From Segatella copri (GTDB lineage Bacteria; Bacteroidota; Bacteroidia; Bacteroidales; Bacteroidaceae): 64,000 bases of DNA. The stretch covers positions 1 to 64,000 of the forward strand of contig NZ_NMPZ01000020.1 of assembly GCF_002224675.1 (NCBI RefSeq), in the 5' to 3' direction. Below, piece after piece: positions 6,522-16,000 of the stretch. The notes under the pieces were generated by a model that worked only from the letters and a program-made list of their open reading frames with translations, was not told the origin of the DNA and did not search any database. Each line of letters starts with the position of its first letter. The first letter of the stretch is position 1. The position numbers were made by a program, and so were the translations under genes.

Positions 6522-8834
6522 TTACTTTTTCTTCTTCTTATCATCCTGCATTTTGATAGTCAGATCCATCAGATAACTATTCTTCTGGCATCCGTCCCAT
6601 TCCGATGGCGAGATGATCGCCTCGATGTTGATTTCGCCCGGCTGCTTCTCTATCACCGCCCATCCGTTGCCGTAAGAGCGGTGAATCTTCCTGAATCCCA
6701 GACTGATCATCACGCTCGCCAGGTTCTGCTGAGCCAGATTGTGGTTCATCGCATTGCAGCAGCCGATGCGCTCCATGATTTCGGAAGAGAAGCGGAACTT
6801 GATGAGACTCGGATCCGTGTCAGGCTGAGGTACACGATAGTAGCGCAGGATCTGGTCGGACATCAGGTTCACGCCCATGAACATCTCGTTGTGCGCCTTC
6901 ATCTCCTGGATGTCCTCGTTGGTCAGCCAATATACCCAACCATCCTCCTTCTTCTTCTGTCGCTCCGTCACCTCCTTGCCCAGAGCCACCGCTTGACTAT
7001 ATACGTGGGTATAGTCGATCGGGTTGCTGATAGGGCTCACGATGTTCTCCACCAGCCAAGGGCAGTAGCGGCGGTTCTCAGGGTCCGTAATCAGGTGCAT
7101 CGTATTGCTGGTGCCGCAGAGCGCCGCACGGTGCATCAGTTCTGAGCGGTACTTGTCGTAGGGGCGACGGATGGAGAACACCAGTTTGGTGACGTTGCTC
7201 TTGAAGGCACTCTGGTTCTTGCCCGTCACCTGGTCCAGCTCATCGCAGCACATCAGCGCCTTGCTGGCGAAGGCTTCCATCACATCCTTGTCGGTATAGT
7301 TGGCAGTAGATTCATTGATGAAGTACTTGCGCAGGATAGGAGGCAGGGTGTAGTAGAAGGAGGTAGTCTTGAAAATGCCGCCCCTGCCCACGAAGATGAG
7401 CATGGTCTGCGCCACCACGTTCGGCGTTACCCATGCCACCACCATCGCCACAAGCCATTTCTTGAAGTAATATCTGAATCGCTCCTGGGTATGACCGTAG
7501 CCCGGACAGTAAGCCACTGTCACTCTGTCGGCAAGTTCAGAGATGTAATCCTTCTTGCCGTCCCATTTGGGCAGATTCGAAAGATAGTCGTACATCGGAT
7601 CCCAAGGCTCGCTGAAGTCGCTGTTGATCACGGAGTGCAGCTTCTGCGGGGTAATCGCCAGCCCCTCCTCATCCATCTTCGACCAGATGGAGTTCTCGAT
7701 GTTGTCGTCTATCTGCGTCCAGTGATGGAACTTGCCTTTCAGGCTCAGGCTGAGGATCTCATAGTATCCGGTCACCATGTTGTGATGGAACTCATATCGC
7801 ATGCTGAGCCACTGCTTGATTACCTTGGCAGAAGGGCGTTTGCCGTAGGTCTCACCCTTCTCGTAGAAGTGCCAGGTGCCTTTTCTCTCCACGTGCTTGT
7901 AGCAGGAGTTGATTACGCTCGCCGTATCGGGGTAGTCCTTGCTGAAGTGCTCGGTGGCATAGTTGAGCACCTCCTGCTGGTCGATGCCGTATCTCAGACA
8001 GATGTTGCCGAAATGGCAGACATACTCGTTGTGGCTGTTACTTTGGAAGATATAACCCTGTTCATCCATCATTTTCAGGATCTTTTCAGCGGCTTGTTCC
8101 ATACTAGGCACACCTTTTGCTAATAGAATCATTTTCTGGGATGGCTTTTTGCGGGTGCGTTTCGCATACTTCGCCTGCAGCGCCTTCTTGGTATAGAGCT
8201 TCTTCAGGTCTTTCAGATTCAGGCTAAAGGTCAGGGCATTCCAGTTGAAATAGGCATGGGAGTCGTAGGCAAGTCCGCACATGCGGGTGATGTCCGTGCA
8301 CTTGTCATCGGCAGTGATGCCGAGCAGCGCATTGTAGTACTCCATCGCCTTCTGCAGGTTGGCCTCGAAGAGTTCCAGAGCCGAGAGCTCATCATCATCC
8401 ACGCTGTCGTAGCTGGCGATGATGCGGAATCCACGGCCGCTTGCCGTAACGAAGAGCACCTTGGTGTGCGGATCCGCCTTCGCCTTGCGGATGCACTCTT
8501 CCATGAGCTGTGCGTCCACGTGGTCGTAATCCAGGGCGATGTTGCGAAGCACCTTCTTGATGTTTCGCATCTCCTTGCCGTAACCATCCATCAGAGCAGC
8601 CACAGTGATGCCCGGCATCTGGATTTTCACCTCCTGTGCAAGCTGCTTGCTGATGGCGAGGCGCTGACGGTACTCCAGGGTACGTGCCTGGGTGAGAGGA
8701 TCCTTGGTGATGATTCTCTCTAACTCCTCCCAGCTGGTGAGAGGACGACTTTCACTTGATGCGATAGCGTAGAAGAAAGAGGGCAAGATAGCCTCTGCAT
8801 TCTCTTGATTGTTTGATGTTGTAGGTATCATCAT
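6522..8834 (-). CDS. VirE/VapE-like primase-helicase (BT4734-like N-terminus)
   Basis: Large protein of 770 residues from a family found in phages, islands and Bacteroidales genomes. The N-terminal third resembles BT4734-like domains related to primase-polymerases: ALDYDHVD (about 101-106) gives the two-Asp motif, SGRGFRI (about 132-138) the second, DITRMCGLAYD (about 181-191) the third. The C-terminal half is a VapE-type SF3-like ATPase: Walker A GRGGIFKTT (about 483-491, Phe where Gly is usual, a known variation in this family) and Walker B-like ALMCCDELD (about 533-541). It ends in a Lys run. It is the first gene of the cassette, behind a good promoter at 9056-9087. A role in copying or priming DNA is family inference. 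Confidence 0.88.
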   Translation of the reverse strand: MMIPTTSNNQENAEAILPSFFYAIASSESRPLTSWEELERIITKDPLTQARTLEYRQRLAISKQLAQEVKIQMPGITVAALMDGYGKEMRNIKKVLRNIALDYDHVDAQLMEECIRKAKADPHTKVLFVTASGRGFRIIASYDSVDDDELSALELFEANLQKAMEYYNALLGITADDKCTDITRMCGLAYDSHAYFNWNALTFSLNLKDLKKLYTKKALQAKYAKRTRKKPSQKMILLAKGVPSMEQAAEKILKMMDEQGYIFQSNSHNEYVCHFGNICLRYGIDQQEVLNYATEHFSKDYPDTASVINSCYKHVERKGTWHFYEKGETYGKRPSAKVIKQWLSMRYEFHHNMVTGYYEILSLSLKGKFHHWTQIDDNIENSIWSKMDEEGLAITPQKLHSVINSDFSEPWDPMYDYLSNLPKWDGKKDYISELADRVTVAYCPGYGHTQERFRYYFKKWLVAMVVAWVTPNVVAQTMLIFVGRGGIFKTTSFYYTLPPILRKYFINESTANYTDKDVMEAFASKALMCCDELDQVTGKNQSAFKSNVTKLVFSIRRPYDKYRSELMHRAALCGTSNTMHLITDPENRRYCPWLVENIVSPISNPIDYTHVYSQAVALGKEVTERQKKKEDGWVYWLTNEDIQEMKAHNEMFMGVNLMSDQILRYYRVPQPDTDPSLIKFRFSSEIMERIGCCNAMNHNLAQQNLASVMISLGFRKIHRSYGNGWAVIEKQPGEINIEAIISPSEWDGCQKNSYLMDLTIKMQDDKKKKK

Positions 8835-9133
8835 TACTATTGTTTAAAATTGTAAGTGTTTATGCTGATAAAGGCATCAAGGATACAGGTGTGTGAAGGG
8901 GGGATATGAAAAAACTAGCGTTAAAGCACTGTTAAAAACAGTATCTAACTAGTTGATATTCATTTCTTTTATCTTTCGCGTACGCTGTTATATCAAAGAT
9001 GTTAAGCCACCCCCTTCACATAAGCGTATGATTTGACGTGATTGTCAACTGGGCACAAAGGTAAGACAAAGGTTTGAAATAACCAAACGCGATTTCCGCA
9101 TATCGGAAACCGTTAAATTAAATTTAAATAAAA
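8835..9133. promoter_or_regulatory. Divergent intergenic region with nested inverted repeats (leader of the VapE-like gene)
   Basis: No gene. The VapE-like promoter at 9056-9087 gives a minus-strand leader of about 215 nt. Within it: TGTGAAGGGGG (8892-8902) pairs with CCCCCTTCACA (9010-9020); ACTGTTAAAAACAGT (8928-8942) is a perfect hairpin, flanked by AACTAG (8913-8918) and the palindrome AACTAGTT (8947-8954); GCGTACGC (8978-8985) is an 8-bp palindrome. On the far side, TTTCCG (9093-9098) and CGGAAA (9104-9109) form an operator-like repeat between the two divergent genes. It could be a regulatory RNA, operators, or a replication start used by the adjacent primase-helicase; sequence alone does not decide. 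Confidence 0.6.
9056..9087 (-). promoter_or_regulatory. Promoter of the VapE-like gene
   Basis: Minus strand: -33 TTTG (9087-9084), exactly 20 bp, -7 TACCTTTG (9063-9056). This is a near-perfect Bacteroidota housekeeping promoter. It lies about 220 bp before the start codon. Confidence 0.7.
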
Positions 9134-9636
9134 ATGAAAGTTTTAGTTTTCGTTAAGAAAGCAATGGCGTCAGCCATTCAGTTTGCAGGGAAAAAAAAGG
9201 CGTAGCCCGTTCCCTCGAAGTGTTCAACCGTTTACTCCGTCTGGTATATGATGGGGTACAGAAAGGCGTCAACAACGGCAGTCTTCAGGATCCTCATCAC
9301 ACCTGGGTGTTGAACAACAAGGATCTTCCAGCTGCCTATGGTGTATCGGGAGGTTTCATTCGTCGTGGCATGAACGACGATTTCGACCCCTTGTTGAGTG
9401 ATGCGATTCGAATGACGGTCTGGTTATTGGATCATGATTTTCCGGTGACGGATCATCCGACGGAGCGAGAGGAGAAGGAGTATGAGAAGCAGCGAGTAGA
9501 GTTGCTGTTATCTTTGTTGGATGCGTTGTTGTCAGACAGTGAGCACATCTCGTATCATCACCGTAATCTCTTCAGTGCTCCCCTGAAGGATTTGGTTCTG
9601 AAGAACTTCTCGTCACCAGGCGGTTCAAAGAATTAA
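9134..9636 (+). pseudogene. Unrecognised gene split by a -1 frame change at A AAA AAG
   Basis: Frame 1 begins at ATG 9134 (MKVLVFVKKAM) and stops at TAG 9203-9205 after 24 codons. Frame 2 is open from before 9190 to TAA 9634-9636 and has no good start of its own: the first usable codon is GTG 9220, with no ribosome site. The frames join exactly by a -1 step on the run of eight A (9191-9198) followed by G, read AAA AAA AAG in frame 1, the canonical bacterial slippery heptamer. The joined protein would have about 167 residues, helical and rich in charged residues, with no signal peptide or membrane helix. I do not recognise the family. Either a one-base homopolymer change broke the gene or the shift is programmed. 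An operator-like repeat (9093-9109) lies upstream. Confidence 0.55.
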
Positions 9637-9671
9637 TCCCCCCGAATCCCTCCGAATCCCCTCCCTCCCAA

Positions 9672-9780
9672 CATCCCTTACTCGCCAAACAATGAAAAGC
9701 ACCATCCCCCTCTCATCATCCCTTACTCGCCAAACAATCACAAACCATCCCCTCTCATCATCATCCCTTACTCGCCAAAC
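9672..9780. repeat. 45-bp tandem repeat, about 2.4 copies
   Basis: The 19-bp core CATCCCTTACTCGCCAAAC starts at 9672, 9717 and 9762, exactly 45 bp apart. The 26-bp remainders differ slightly but share a CCATCCCC-CTCTCATCAT tail. Spacers are related to each other, so it is a tandem repeat. No ORF with a start covers it. Confidence 0.85.
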
Positions 9781-9864
9781 GGGATTTTATGATTAGTTGA
9801 TAGGCTTTAGCATATTACGAAAGTTCAGTTAAGTGATTTGAAATCCTGGTTGAATGAAATATGA

Positions 9865-9902
9865 AAAAGGCTAGCGTGCGTTTTTGCATGCTAGCCTTTT
9901 TT
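9865..9902. terminator. Bidirectional terminator
   Basis: Near-perfect inverted repeat: AAAAAGGCTAGCGTGC (9865-9880) and GCATGCTAGCCTTTTT (9887-9902) with a 6-nt loop. The A and T runs at the ends make it work both ways, between the broken gene (+) and the lipoprotein gene (-). Confidence 0.85.
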
Positions 9903-9917
9903 AGTGCTTGGGGTGCT

Positions 9918-10337
9918 TTATTCCTTTGTTTTGAGCTCCACTTCCTCCACATATTTCACTAATGAATCCTTGCCGTTGAGCAGGTAGTAATCTACGCGGA
10001 CCACGTGGTTGATATCGGCATTACCCTTTACCTTGATGTGGCGGGTCTTGCTGTATATCATTGTATCGCGGCGGGATGGATAGGAGACGAGCTGGATGAT
10101 GTCCTTGGTGGAACCACTGCCGATGTAGTAGATGCCCACACTATCCTTTCCGGCCTTGATTGCCGCCATCTTCGCCATCTTCTTGGCGTGGATAGCTGAT
10201 GTATCTATCGGATAAAACTCACTGGCAGCTACCGTGTCACCGTCGTGCTGATCGGGTGCAAACTTGCAGCTTGTACTGGTTGTTGTGATAAAAGTTGTGG
10301 CAGCCAGAGCTGCCACAAAACATAAAATTTTCTTCAT
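9918..10337 (-). CDS. Small lipoprotein of unknown function
   Basis: A 139-residue protein with a clear lipoprotein signal: MKKILCF, hydrophobic stretch, Thr/Ser-rich end and lipobox TSTSC at about 20-24. The mature part holds no motif I recognise; it predicts mostly beta strands after residue 65 (GIYYIGSGSTK, DIIQLVSYPS, HVVRVDYYLL). It follows the cellobiose phosphorylase gene by 20 nt and may be co-transcribed, which would place a surface or periplasmic lipoprotein with a cytoplasmic phosphorylase; a joint role is not evident. Product unknown. Confidence 0.7.
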   Translation of the reverse strand: MKKILCFVAALAATTFITTTSTSCKFAPDQHDGDTVAASEFYPIDTSAIHAKKMAKMAAIKAGKDSVGIYYIGSGSTKDIIQLVSYPSRRDTMIYSKTRHIKVKGNADINHVVRVDYYLLNGKDSLVKYVEEVELKTKE

Positions 10338-10357
10338 TATTATTTTGAATTAATCAG

Positions 10358-12853
10358 TTACATTTCAACCACCACTTCGTGCTTGCCTTCCAGGCAAGGA
10401 ACGATGGTGCCTGCGATGGCTTTGCCATCCACCGTAATTTGCTTTACGCCTTTCTCCCTTCCTTCTGGGTTCTTCACCACGATGTGGTATTCGCCACCAC
10501 GGAACTTGCGGGTTACCTCGTATTCATGGGCGGTGCTTGGGAGACATGGGTCGATGTTCAATCCCTCGTAATCCGGTTTGATGCCGAGGATGAACTCCGA
10601 CACGGTGTACCACATCCAGGCGGCAGTGCCTGTTAACCACGAGTTCTTGCCCTCGCCAGGCTTGGCGGCATCCTTGCCGGCTACCATCTGGCAGTTGACG
10701 TATGGCTCCACCTTGTGCAGGGTCTGGTATTTCTCCTCTACATAGCTTGGCAGAATCTTGGTATAATGGTTCCAGGCATCATTGCCACGTCCGGCAACGG
10801 TTTCGCCGATGATGACCCAAGGATTGTTGTGGCAGAAGATGCCGGCATTCTCCTTGTAACCTTCCGGATAAGATGATATCTCACCCATCTCTACATGATA
10901 GGTGGTGTAGGCTGGGTTGTTCAGCACCATTCCGTGCTCGCACTCCAGGCGCTCCTTGGCGCTATCCAGTGCCTTGGCGCAGAGGCCTTCTTCCAGTCCG
11001 ATGCCAGCCATGGTACACCAGCCCTGACTCTCGATGAAGATCTTGCCTTCCTCGTTCTCGTTGCTGCCTATCTTGTTGCCGAAGAAATCGTAGGCACGCA
11101 AGAACCATTCGCCGTCCCAGCCATGCTGCTTCACGGCTTCGCTCATCGCATCTACTGCCTGCTGCATGCGCTCGGCTTCTACCAGGTAATCTTCCTCGGC
11201 AAGTCCGGCAATCTCTCCTTCACGGCTATTGGATGCCTCCTTGGCAAGCTGCTTGCACAGCGCCACGTAGTCCTTTCCGGTTACAACGAAGAGTCCGGCA
11301 ATCATCAGGCTCTCTGCCTTGCTGCCTTCGCCCTTGTTCTCGGTGGTCTGGAAACTCTCGTTCGGATCCCAGGAGAAGCAGTTCAGGTTCAGACAGTCGT
11401 TCCAGTCGGCTCTTCCGATGAGTGGAAGCTGGTGAGGACCCTGGTTGTTGATGACGTGGTTCATCGAGATCTTCAGATGTTCAAAGAGACTCACCTCGCT
11501 GCCTGGCTGGTTATCGAATGGTACCTGCTCGGAGAGGATGGAGAAGTCGCCCGTCTCCTTGATGTAGGCTACGGTTCCGAAGATGAGCCAGCATGGGTCG
11601 TCGTTGAAACCGCCACCTATGTCGTTGTTGCCACGCTTGGTGAGTGGCTGATACTGGTGATAGCAGCCGCCGTCTGGGAACTGGGTACTGGCGATGTCGA
11701 TGATGCGCTGGCGGGCACGGGTAGGTATCTGATGGACGAAGCCTACAAGGTCCTGGTTGGAATCACGGAAGCCCATGCCTCTGCCGATGCCGCTCTCGAA
11801 GAAGCTTGCAGAACGCGACATGCAGAAGGTTATCATACACTGATACTGGTTCCAGATGTTCACCATGCGGTCGAGCTTGTCGTTTCCGCTCTTCACGGTG
11901 AAGATGTTCAGCAGGTTATCCCAGTACTGGTTGAGTTCAGCAAAGGCTGCATCCACCTTTTCGGTGGTATCGAACTTCTGGATGAGCTGATGTGCCTTCT
12001 CCTTGTTGATCACCTTCTTGGCAGAGAACTTCTTGTCCTGTTCGTTTTCTACGTATCCCAGGAGGAAGATGAGGTCGCGGCTTTCGCCCGGCTTCAGGGT
12101 TACCTCTATATAGTGTGATGCGATAGGGCTCCAGCCATGTGCAAAACTATTGCGTGGCTTGCCTTCGAGTACAGCTTCCGGTTCGGCAAACTCGTTGTAG
12201 AGTCCGATGAAGCTTTCACGGTCGGTATCGTAGCCCTGAATCTCTGTATTTACAGTATAGAAAGCGTAGTGGTTGCGGCGCTCACGGTATTCCGTCTTGT
12301 GATAGAGGGTAGAGCCTTCTACCTCCACTTCGCCTGTAGAGAAATTGCGCTGGAAGTTCTCCATATCGGTAGCGGCATTCCAAAGGCACCATTCTGCAAA
12401 GGAGAACACCTTGAGGGTCTTTGCTTCCGCAGTCTGATTCTTCAGCGTCATTTTCTGGACTTCAGCCCAGGTGTGGAGTGGAACGAAGAAGAGAACGCTT
12501 GCCTCTACGCCGTTCTTGCTGCCCGTGATGCGGGTATAGTTCATGCCGTGGCGGCACTCATAGCTGTCGAGTGGCGTCTTGCATGGTTTCCAGCCTGGAT
12601 TCCATACGGTATCGCCATCCTTGATGTAGAAGTAGCGACCACCGTTGTCCATAGGTACCCCGTTGTAGCGATAGCGGGTGAGACGACGGAACTTTGCATC
12701 CTTATAGAAAGAATACCCACCTGCTGTGTTGGAGATAAGCGAGAAGAAATCCTCGTTACCCAAATAGTTGATCCAAGGCCATGGAGTTTTTGGATCTGTA
12801 ATCACGTACTCGCGATTGGCGTCATCAAAATGACCATACTTTTTCTCTACCAT
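10358..12853 (-). CDS. Cellobiose phosphorylase, glycoside hydrolase family 94
   Basis: Cytoplasmic enzyme that splits cellobiose with phosphate into glucose 1-phosphate and glucose, saving one ATP. It has 831 residues from the ATG at 12853. The protein aligns by eye along its whole length with clostridial cellobiose phosphorylases: [20 protein letters not shown] at the start, [10 protein letters not shown] near 98, [24 protein letters not shown] near 346-369, [14 protein letters not shown] near 480. The catalytic acid is the Asp of WND (about 486). Phosphorylases acting on longer cello-oligosaccharides cannot be excluded. An upstream in-frame codon at 12901 is ruled out because the -7 box TATCTTTG (12906-12899) overlaps it. 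No signal peptide. Confidence 0.93.
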   Translation of the reverse strand: MVEKKYGHFDDANREYVITDPKTPWPWINYLGNEDFFSLISNTAGGYSFYKDAKFRRLTRYRYNGVPMDNGGRYFYIKDGDTVWNPGWKPCKTPLDSYECRHGMNYTRITGSKNGVEASVLFFVPLHTWAEVQKMTLKNQTAEAKTLKVFSFAEWCLWNAATDMENFQRNFSTGEVEVEGSTLYHKTEYRERRNHYAFYTVNTEIQGYDTDRESFIGLYNEFAEPEAVLEGKPRNSFAHGWSPIASHYIEVTLKPGESRDLIFLLGYVENEQDKKFSAKKVINKEKAHQLIQKFDTTEKVDAAFAELNQYWDNLLNIFTVKSGNDKLDRMVNIWNQYQCMITFCMSRSASFFESGIGRGMGFRDSNQDLVGFVHQIPTRARQRIIDIASTQFPDGGCYHQYQPLTKRGNNDIGGGFNDDPCWLIFGTVAYIKETGDFSILSEQVPFDNQPGSEVSLFEHLKISMNHVINNQGPHQLPLIGRADWNDCLNLNCFSWDPNESFQTTENKGEGSKAESLMIAGLFVVTGKDYVALCKQLAKEASNSREGEIAGLAEEDYLVEAERMQQAVDAMSEAVKQHGWDGEWFLRAYDFFGNKIGSNENEEGKIFIESQGWCTMAGIGLEEGLCAKALDSAKERLECEHGMVLNNPAYTTYHVEMGEISSYPEGYKENAGIFCHNNPWVIIGETVAGRGNDAWNHYTKILPSYVEEKYQTLHKVEPYVNCQMVAGKDAAKPGEGKNSWLTGTAAWMWYTVSEFILGIKPDYEGLNIDPCLPSTAHEYEVTRKFRGGEYHIVVKNPEGREKGVKQITVDGKAIAGTIVPCLEGKHEVVVEM

Positions 12854-12898
12854 TGTTTTTTTAATGTTTATTTTTAGGATTTTTGCATGAATTTGGTG

Positions 12899-12906
12899 CA
12901 AAGATA
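12899..12906 (-). promoter_or_regulatory. -7 box of the cellobiose phosphorylase gene
   Basis: TATCTTTG on the minus strand fits TAnnTTTG; no clear -33 TTTG at 20 bp. It fixes the start codon at 12853 with a leader of about 40 nt. Confidence 0.45.
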
Positions 12907-13012
12907 CTAAAAAGTTTCAGTTTATAGGTTAGAAAACAGATATTTTTTGTATTTTTGCATTGAAAAGTTAGATGTTTAACAATTTGCGATTAACATAACA
13001 TACAATTGGCTT

Positions 13013-16000
13013 ATGAAAAGAAACATTATAACACTCCTCATAACCGTGTTTGCCATGCTGCAAGCAACGGCTCAAACCTACGACAACTTGTGGAAACAAG
13101 CTGATATCATCGCTCAGAAGGACCAGCCTAAGAGCGAGATAGGGGTGATGAAGAAAATCATCTCCAAGGCTACGGCGGCGAAAGACTACGGCCAGCTGCT
13201 GGCGGCTGAGATAAGGCAAGCTATACTCTGGAGAGAGATTTCGCCCGACTCGCTGACACCCAATGTGAAGCGGATGGAAACGGAAGCACTGAAAGCGAAA
13301 GACCCCGTGCTGAAGGCTGTGAGATATGCCGTGCTCGGCAAGGTGTATAGGGAGGTGAATGGGAAGAAGAGCGAGGAGTTCTTCAAGAAAGCCCTGGAGC
13401 AGCCTGAACTTCTTGCCAGAAATGCTTCTACCGGGTATGTGCCGCTGACGCTGAAGGGTGTGGATGGCAGTTCCTTCAACAACGATTTGCTGCATCTCAT
13501 CGGTTTCGAAGCTGACAGCAAGGAGGCGTATCTGCTGATGTACACCTATTATAATAAGGTGGAAAATCGGGGTGCAGCCTGTCTCTGTGCCTACAAGCTT
13601 ATCGAGAAATACCGCCAGGATGACGTAAGAGAGGTCAGAAAGTCGAAGTATCTGAATACCATCGACTCGCTCATCCACGTATATCAGGATATTCCGGAGG
13701 CAGGCGAACTTGCCGTGGAGCACTTCCGCTTCATGGAAGGTGCCACCGATGCCAAACCGCAGGATAAGCTCAACTATATCAACTATGCACTGAATAGATG
13801 GGGCGGATGGTCGAGAATGAATGTGCTGAGGAATGCGCAGAAGCGACTCACCGAACCGATGTTCCAGGTGCAGGATATGCCATTGGTGCTTCGCCCTTCG
13901 GAAAAGAAGTGGGTGCATCTGAATGTGCGCAATCTCCAGAATCTGAACATTCGGCTTTCCCGTCTCAATATCACAGCGGATAATGAATATGATGCCCAGA
14001 ATGAGGCAACCTATAAGATGCTCCTGAAGAAGACCACGAAGCTGCATCAGAAGGATTTCAGCCGCAACTACTATGGTCGCCCGGATTACGAAGAGGTAAA
14101 GGATTCCATCGAAATCGGTGGCAATCTGCCATTAGGCGCCTATCTGATGGAGGTGACTTCGGATAATACAGGCATTGCTCCGCAGCGAGAACTCTTCTAT
14201 GTCAGCAATCTGGCGGTGATGATCCAGCAGTTGCCTGATGACAGGCATCGTTATGTGGTGGTGAATGCTACCGACGGACAGCCAGTACCGGGTGCGAAAA
14301 TCATGCTCTATGACAGGGATTATGATGTGAAGACGGGCAAGTGGAAGAGGCTGGTTCATGCCCGCTTGACTACCGATGAGAACGGCGAGGCTTACTTCAA
14401 GAATGTGGATGGAAACGTCTTGATTTCCACCAGCAATGACAAGTTTACGCCTGCTAAGGATATCTACCTCTCACGTGCCCGCTATTACGAGAAGAAGGAT
14501 GATGAAACGAAATATCAGCTGTTTACCGACCGTGCCATCTATCGTCCGGGACAGAAGGTGCATGCCACTGCCGTTTCCTATATCGTGAAGAAAGGCCTGG
14601 ATGCCAGTGTGCCGGGAAAGAGCATGGAACTGAAGTTTATCCTGAGGGATGCCAACTGGAAGCAGGTGGCTGAGCAGAAGGCTACAACCGACGAATATGG
14701 TACGGCATCTGTGGATTTCGAATTGCCTCAAGGTGGACAGACAGGCATGTATCATGTATCCGTGAATAACCGAGCTAACAGTTCCTTCCGTGTGGAGGAA
14801 TACAAGCGTCCAACCTTCGAGATTACCTTCCCGAAGGTGAACGAGAAATATAACTGGGGCGACACCGTAGTGGTGAAGGCTTCGGCAAAGACCTACGCCG
14901 GTGTACCAGTGCAGGGCGCCAAAGTGGAGTATCAGGTGATCCGCAGAAACCAGCTCTGGTGGTGGGGCGCAGGTTCTGCCGGACAGTTGGTGAAGACTGA
15001 CAGTTGCGTGACTCGTGAGGACGGAACCTTCGACGTGGAGATTCCGCTGGAGGCTTCCTTGTCAGGAAAAGACGAGGCTGATATGAGCGATTTCATGCGC
15101 ATCGCCCGTTTCTTCAACTTCGAGGTCTCAGCCATCGTTACCGACATCAGCGGCGAGAGCCACGAGGGCGTGATGAGTCTGCCTCTGGGCACCAAGCCAA
15201 CCATCCTCACGGTGAATCTTCCTAAGCGTATTGAGGCAGACAGTCTGAAGACGGTGACTTTTGCTTACCGCAATGCCAGCGGTATGGAGATATCCAGCAA
15301 CCTGAAGTACCGCATCGACAAGGGCGAATGGAAGGATGCCGAGGCGAATGCGCCGATTTCTATGGCTGTATTGCCATCAGGTGTGCATGAGATGGAGGCA
15401 ATCTGCGGACAAGACACCCTGCAGCAGAAGTTCACCCTCTTCAGCATCAAGGATACCCATCCGATGGAGCCAACCACTGAATGGTATTATCAGACGGCGA
15501 AGACCTTCCCGCGTGATGGAAAACCGGTATATGTGCAGGTGGGTTCTTCTGAAAACGGAGCGCACATTGTTTATTCCATCATCGCTGGCAACAAACTGCT
15601 GGAGAAGGGTGCCTGGGAGTTGGGCGACAGCATCGTTACCCTGCCATTCACCTACAAGCCGGAATATGCTTCGGGTGTGGTGATTAATTATAGTTTCGTG
15701 AAGAACGGCGAATGCTATACCAGAAAAATCAGCATCGCCCGTCCTTTGCCGGAGAAGAAGTTGAACATCACCTGGAAGACTTTCCGCGACCGTCTCACTC
15801 CGGGACAGAAGGAGAAGTGGACCTTGCAGATTACGACTCCCGACGGCAAGCCAGCCAAGGCACAGCTGATGAGTGTACTTTATGATAAGTCGCTCGACCA
15901 GTTGGCTGACCACACCTGGAAAATGTCGCTGGGATTCAGCCAGTGGTTGCCAGACTGCTATTGGAAGAGCAATCTGAAGTATTATGAGATGGGATTGTCG

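Noticed and set aside
4686..8834. Intact prophage
   Set aside because: No integrase, terminase, portal, capsid or tail genes nearby and no attachment-site repeats found.
9134..9636. Insertion-sequence orfA/orfB pair, because of the A AAA AAG shift site
   Set aside because: The joined product shows no DDE or helix-turn-helix transposase motif, and no terminal inverted repeats or target duplication can be seen.
9672..9780. CRISPR-like array of 19-bp repeats
   Set aside because: Only three copies, the 26-bp spacers are related to each other, and no cas gene is near; it is a 45-bp tandem repeat.
12853..12901. Longer start for the cellobiose phosphorylase
   Set aside because: The -7 box lies at 12899-12906 and the family begins at the position matching 12853.
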